A stretch of 60,776 nt of DNA from Lachnospiraceae bacterium NC2004. Its GTDB lineage: Bacteria > Bacillota > Clostridia > Lachnospirales > Lachnospiraceae. Of this stretch, positions 59,265 through 60,776 are shown in pieces; within the stretch, counting starts at the first letter, position 1; each line of letters starts with the position of its first letter. A model generated the notes under the pieces. The model did not search any database. It was not told the origin of the DNA and saw nothing but the letters and a program-made list of their open reading frames with translations. The translations under genes and the position numbers were made by a program. The stretch spans positions 1 through 60,776 of the forward strand of contig JHXB01000014.1 of the NCBI GenBank assembly GCA_000621905.1, in the 5' to 3' direction.

Positions 59265-59609
59265 ATGAAAAAAATAAATTTTGATGATTTAAATAAAATA
59301 AAATTTGTTTCCAATTTTATGATTTCTGTTTCCATTTTAACACAGAAACCAATTGATTCAATTTTCAATATTGATGATTTAGATACAATAATTTGTAGTT
59401 ATGATTGTTTTTTAAATTATGGAATTGAAGAATCAATAGAAAACTGGATTTATAAGCATGAAAATTCAAAAATAGAAATTCAAGAATCCTTTTTAGATAA
59501 AGTGGAGCAATTAGTTGATATATTTTTAATTTCTATTAAAAATATAATTATTAATATAGGTTATATTAATTATGAACAATTTATGTTAGCAATTGAAAAA
59601 TATAATTAA
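59265..59609 (+). CDS. small island protein of unknown function
   Basis: 114 residues, ATG 59265 after AAAAGGAGG, which overlaps the end of the preceding remnant. Helical (DLNKIKFVSNFMISVSILTQ). Family not recognised; first of four tightly spaced small genes. Confidence 0.7.
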   Translation: MKKINFDDLNKIKFVSNFMISVSILTQKPIDSIFNIDDLDTIICSYDCFLNYGIEESIENWIYKHENSKIEIQESFLDKVEQLVDIFLISIKNIIINIGYINYEQFMLAIEKYN

Positions 59610-59625
59610 AGAGGTGTGATTTAAA

Positions 59626-59760
59626 ATGTTAGATGTAAAAATACCAACAAAAGAAGAAATTAAAGCAGAACTTGAAAAAAGATATGATATTTCTGAAAAT
59701 GTCTGGTTTTTAACAGAATCTGGACCTAATACAACAAATGTAACAAATTATGGAAATTAG
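59626..59760 (+). CDS. short island ORF
   Basis: 44 residues (MLDVKIPTKEEIKAELEKRY, ending NVTNYGN), ATG 59626 after AGAGGTG. May be a small protein or a truncated one. Confidence 0.45.
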   Translation: MLDVKIPTKEEIKAELEKRYDISENVWFLTESGPNTTNVTNYGN

Positions 59761-59772
59761 GAGAAATTAAAT

Positions 59773-60051
59773 ATGAGTTATCAGCCATTAAAAAATGAAG
59801 ATAGTCTTAGTGAATTAGTAAGTAATATAGTAGATCTTAACTTAAATCTAAAAAAAGTTGAAATTGCTATTAAAAATAATAATTTTAATGAATTTATATT
59901 ATGGTTTAATAAATGTATGCAAATAAATAAAAGTGGAACTAAAAAATGGATTAGAAAATATGGAATTCATATAAAAACATCTGATGAAATTAGTAATTAT
60001 ATGAACTCATATATAAAAAATAAATTATCAAAAGATGAAGTAATTAAATAA
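59773..60051 (+). CDS. small island protein of unknown function
   Basis: 92 residues, ATG 59773 after AGGAG. All-helical (DSLSELVSNIVDLNLNLKKV), basic end. No family recognised. Confidence 0.65.
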   Translation: MSYQPLKNEDSLSELVSNIVDLNLNLKKVEIAIKNNNFNEFILWFNKCMQINKSGTKKWIRKYGIHIKTSDEISNYMNSYIKNKLSKDEVIK

Positions 60052-60060
60052 GGAGGAAAC

Positions 60061-60180
60061 ATGAATAACTTCAATGAAAGATTAGAAACATATTCTAATT
60101 TTATAAAAAAAAGACGAGGAAATGAAAATTTAAAAGTTATTATATGGTCCTATGTCAAGAAAAAGATCAAATTAAAATGA
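60061..60180 (+). CDS. short island ORF
   Basis: 39 residues (MNNFNERLETYSNFIKKRRG and on), ATG 60061 after AAGGAGG. Possibly the start of a gene whose rest was removed by the adjacent insertion-sequence remnant. Confidence 0.45.
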   Translation: MNNFNERLETYSNFIKKRRGNENLKVIIWSYVKKKIKLK

Positions 60181-60193
60181 GAGATTTTGCCTG

Positions 60194-60433
60194 CTAGGCT
60201 GCAGGCAGTGTTGATACCCTCTCGTATAGTTTTTCAAATTCATCAGGAGACATATAATCACAGTGACTGTGTATCCTGATGGTATTGTAAAAAGCTTCTA
60301 TATATTCGAATACAAGCGCATATGCGTGCTTGTAGTTAATAATAGTAAAGCGGTTTAACCATTCGCGTTTGATTAATGCGTGAAATGATTCTATGCATGC
60401 GTTATCATATGGGTAACCGCTGTGTGAGTAGCT
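60194..60433 (-). pseudogene. IS3-family transposase OrfB, C-terminal fragment
   Basis: The minus strand encodes GYPYDNACIESFHALIKREW, then AYALVFEYIEAFYNTIRIHS and a stop at 60194. The catalytic Glu is the one in ACIESFHALIK, with the Arg/Lys of the IS150-type end. The first three quarters are missing; the frame is cut near 60433 by the IS21 end. Confidence 0.9.
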
Positions 60434-60530
60434 ACGTTGAATATTCCGCGGTCGTAAGACCGCCTATCCGGACGAGCGGTACCGCGAGTCCATGACAATG
60501 ATACCGCTAATCCGAAATAGCGTACCGGTA
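60434..60530. mobile_element. end of an IS21-family element
   Basis: Short repeated inverted motifs, CCGCGGTCGTAAGACCGCC, GGTACCGCGAG and GTACCGGTAC, lie between the IS3 fragment and istB. Terminal repeats of this kind are typical of IS21; the element continues past the window. Confidence 0.55.
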
Positions 60531-60776
60531 CTATAGTGAGTGCTTAGATAGGAGCTCTCTCATATTTGCTGTACCAGAATTAATAGTTTCTGAATTATGT
60601 ACGATTCGATCCATGATAGCATCAGCTATTACACCTCCACCTAAGCGAGGATGCCATTCAGTCTGTTTGTATTGAGTACAGAAGATTGTTGGCCATGTAT
60701 CATATCGTTTTTCAAATATCTCCAACAGATATTTAACTTCTTTCTCTGAAGGGATATCCAACAGCCACTCATCTAT
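60531..60776 (-). CDS. istB: IS21-family IstB ATPase, partial
   Basis: 82 residues of the C-terminal half, open to the window end. The sequence EIFEKRYDTWPTIFCTQYKQ and VIADAIMDRIVHNSETI is the sensor and C-terminal part of the IstB AAA+ helper of IS21 transposition. Walker motifs lie outside the window. Confidence 0.93.
   Translation of the reverse strand: MDEWLLDIPSEKEVKYLLEIFEKRYDTWPTIFCTQYKQTEWHPRLGGGVIADAIMDRIVHNSETINSGTANMRELLSKHSL

Overview
The window (about 61 kb) comes from a low-GC Gram-positive anaerobe, most likely a Lachnospiraceae-type Clostridia member related to Butyrivibrio or Pseudobutyrivibrio. This is inferred from AGGAGG ribosome-binding sites before almost every gene, eukaryote-like long IleS, Re-type citrate synthase, a VanY carboxypeptidase, a glycogen phosphorylase/4-alpha-glucanotransferase pair, and an ABC-MoxR-DUF58-VWA operon. 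No rRNA, tRNA or CRISPR array was seen.

Layout. 1-451: 3' end of a cell-surface-type protein with a 96-residue tandem repeat. 452-1498: non-coding, with hairpins and a 154-bp direct repeat. 1499-2211: vapBC-type toxin-antitoxin pair. 2376-4463 (minus): secreted fibronectin-III protein. 4769-17986: an eight-gene operon (membrane protein, ABC ATPase, ABC permease, coiled-coil membrane protein, MoxR ATPase, DUF58, two VWA membrane proteins), cut by long paired palindromes. 18118-19050 (minus): Dus. 19369-23124: 1,251-residue unknown protein with a threefold internal repeat. 23261-29958 (minus): chemoreceptor, then malQ-plsC-unknown-YdcF-like operon. 30191-37218: vanY, ileS, glgP. 37278-37430: a folded non-coding element. 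37455-39375: divergent XRE regulator and secreted protein sharing a dyad operator. 39594-40272: PIN-domain toxin with downstream partner. 40371-42747: divergent LysR regulator and Re-citrate synthase.

From about 42.9 kb to the end the DNA becomes a mosaic accessory island, mostly very AT-rich. It holds many short unrelated genes each with its own ribosome-binding site, paralogous pairs, gene tails without starts, a promoter cassette present three times, a perfect-length 242-bp duplication, and TA genes. I read it as an array of orphan immunity-like genes and displaced toxin tips, which is inference. A TtcA-like rhodanese fusion gene (54337-55473) sits within it.

The clearest mobile structure is nested. 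An IS66-family element (43653-49872, 8-bp target duplication) interrupts a small island gene. Its own tnpB is in turn interrupted by a recombinase-in-trio (RIT) element with three tyrosine recombinases, 33-bp perfect inverted repeats and a 9-bp direct repeat. Removing 3,475 bp restores an intact 118-residue TnpB, and removing the IS66 restores the host gene. The right edge carries remnants of IS3 and IS21 elements.
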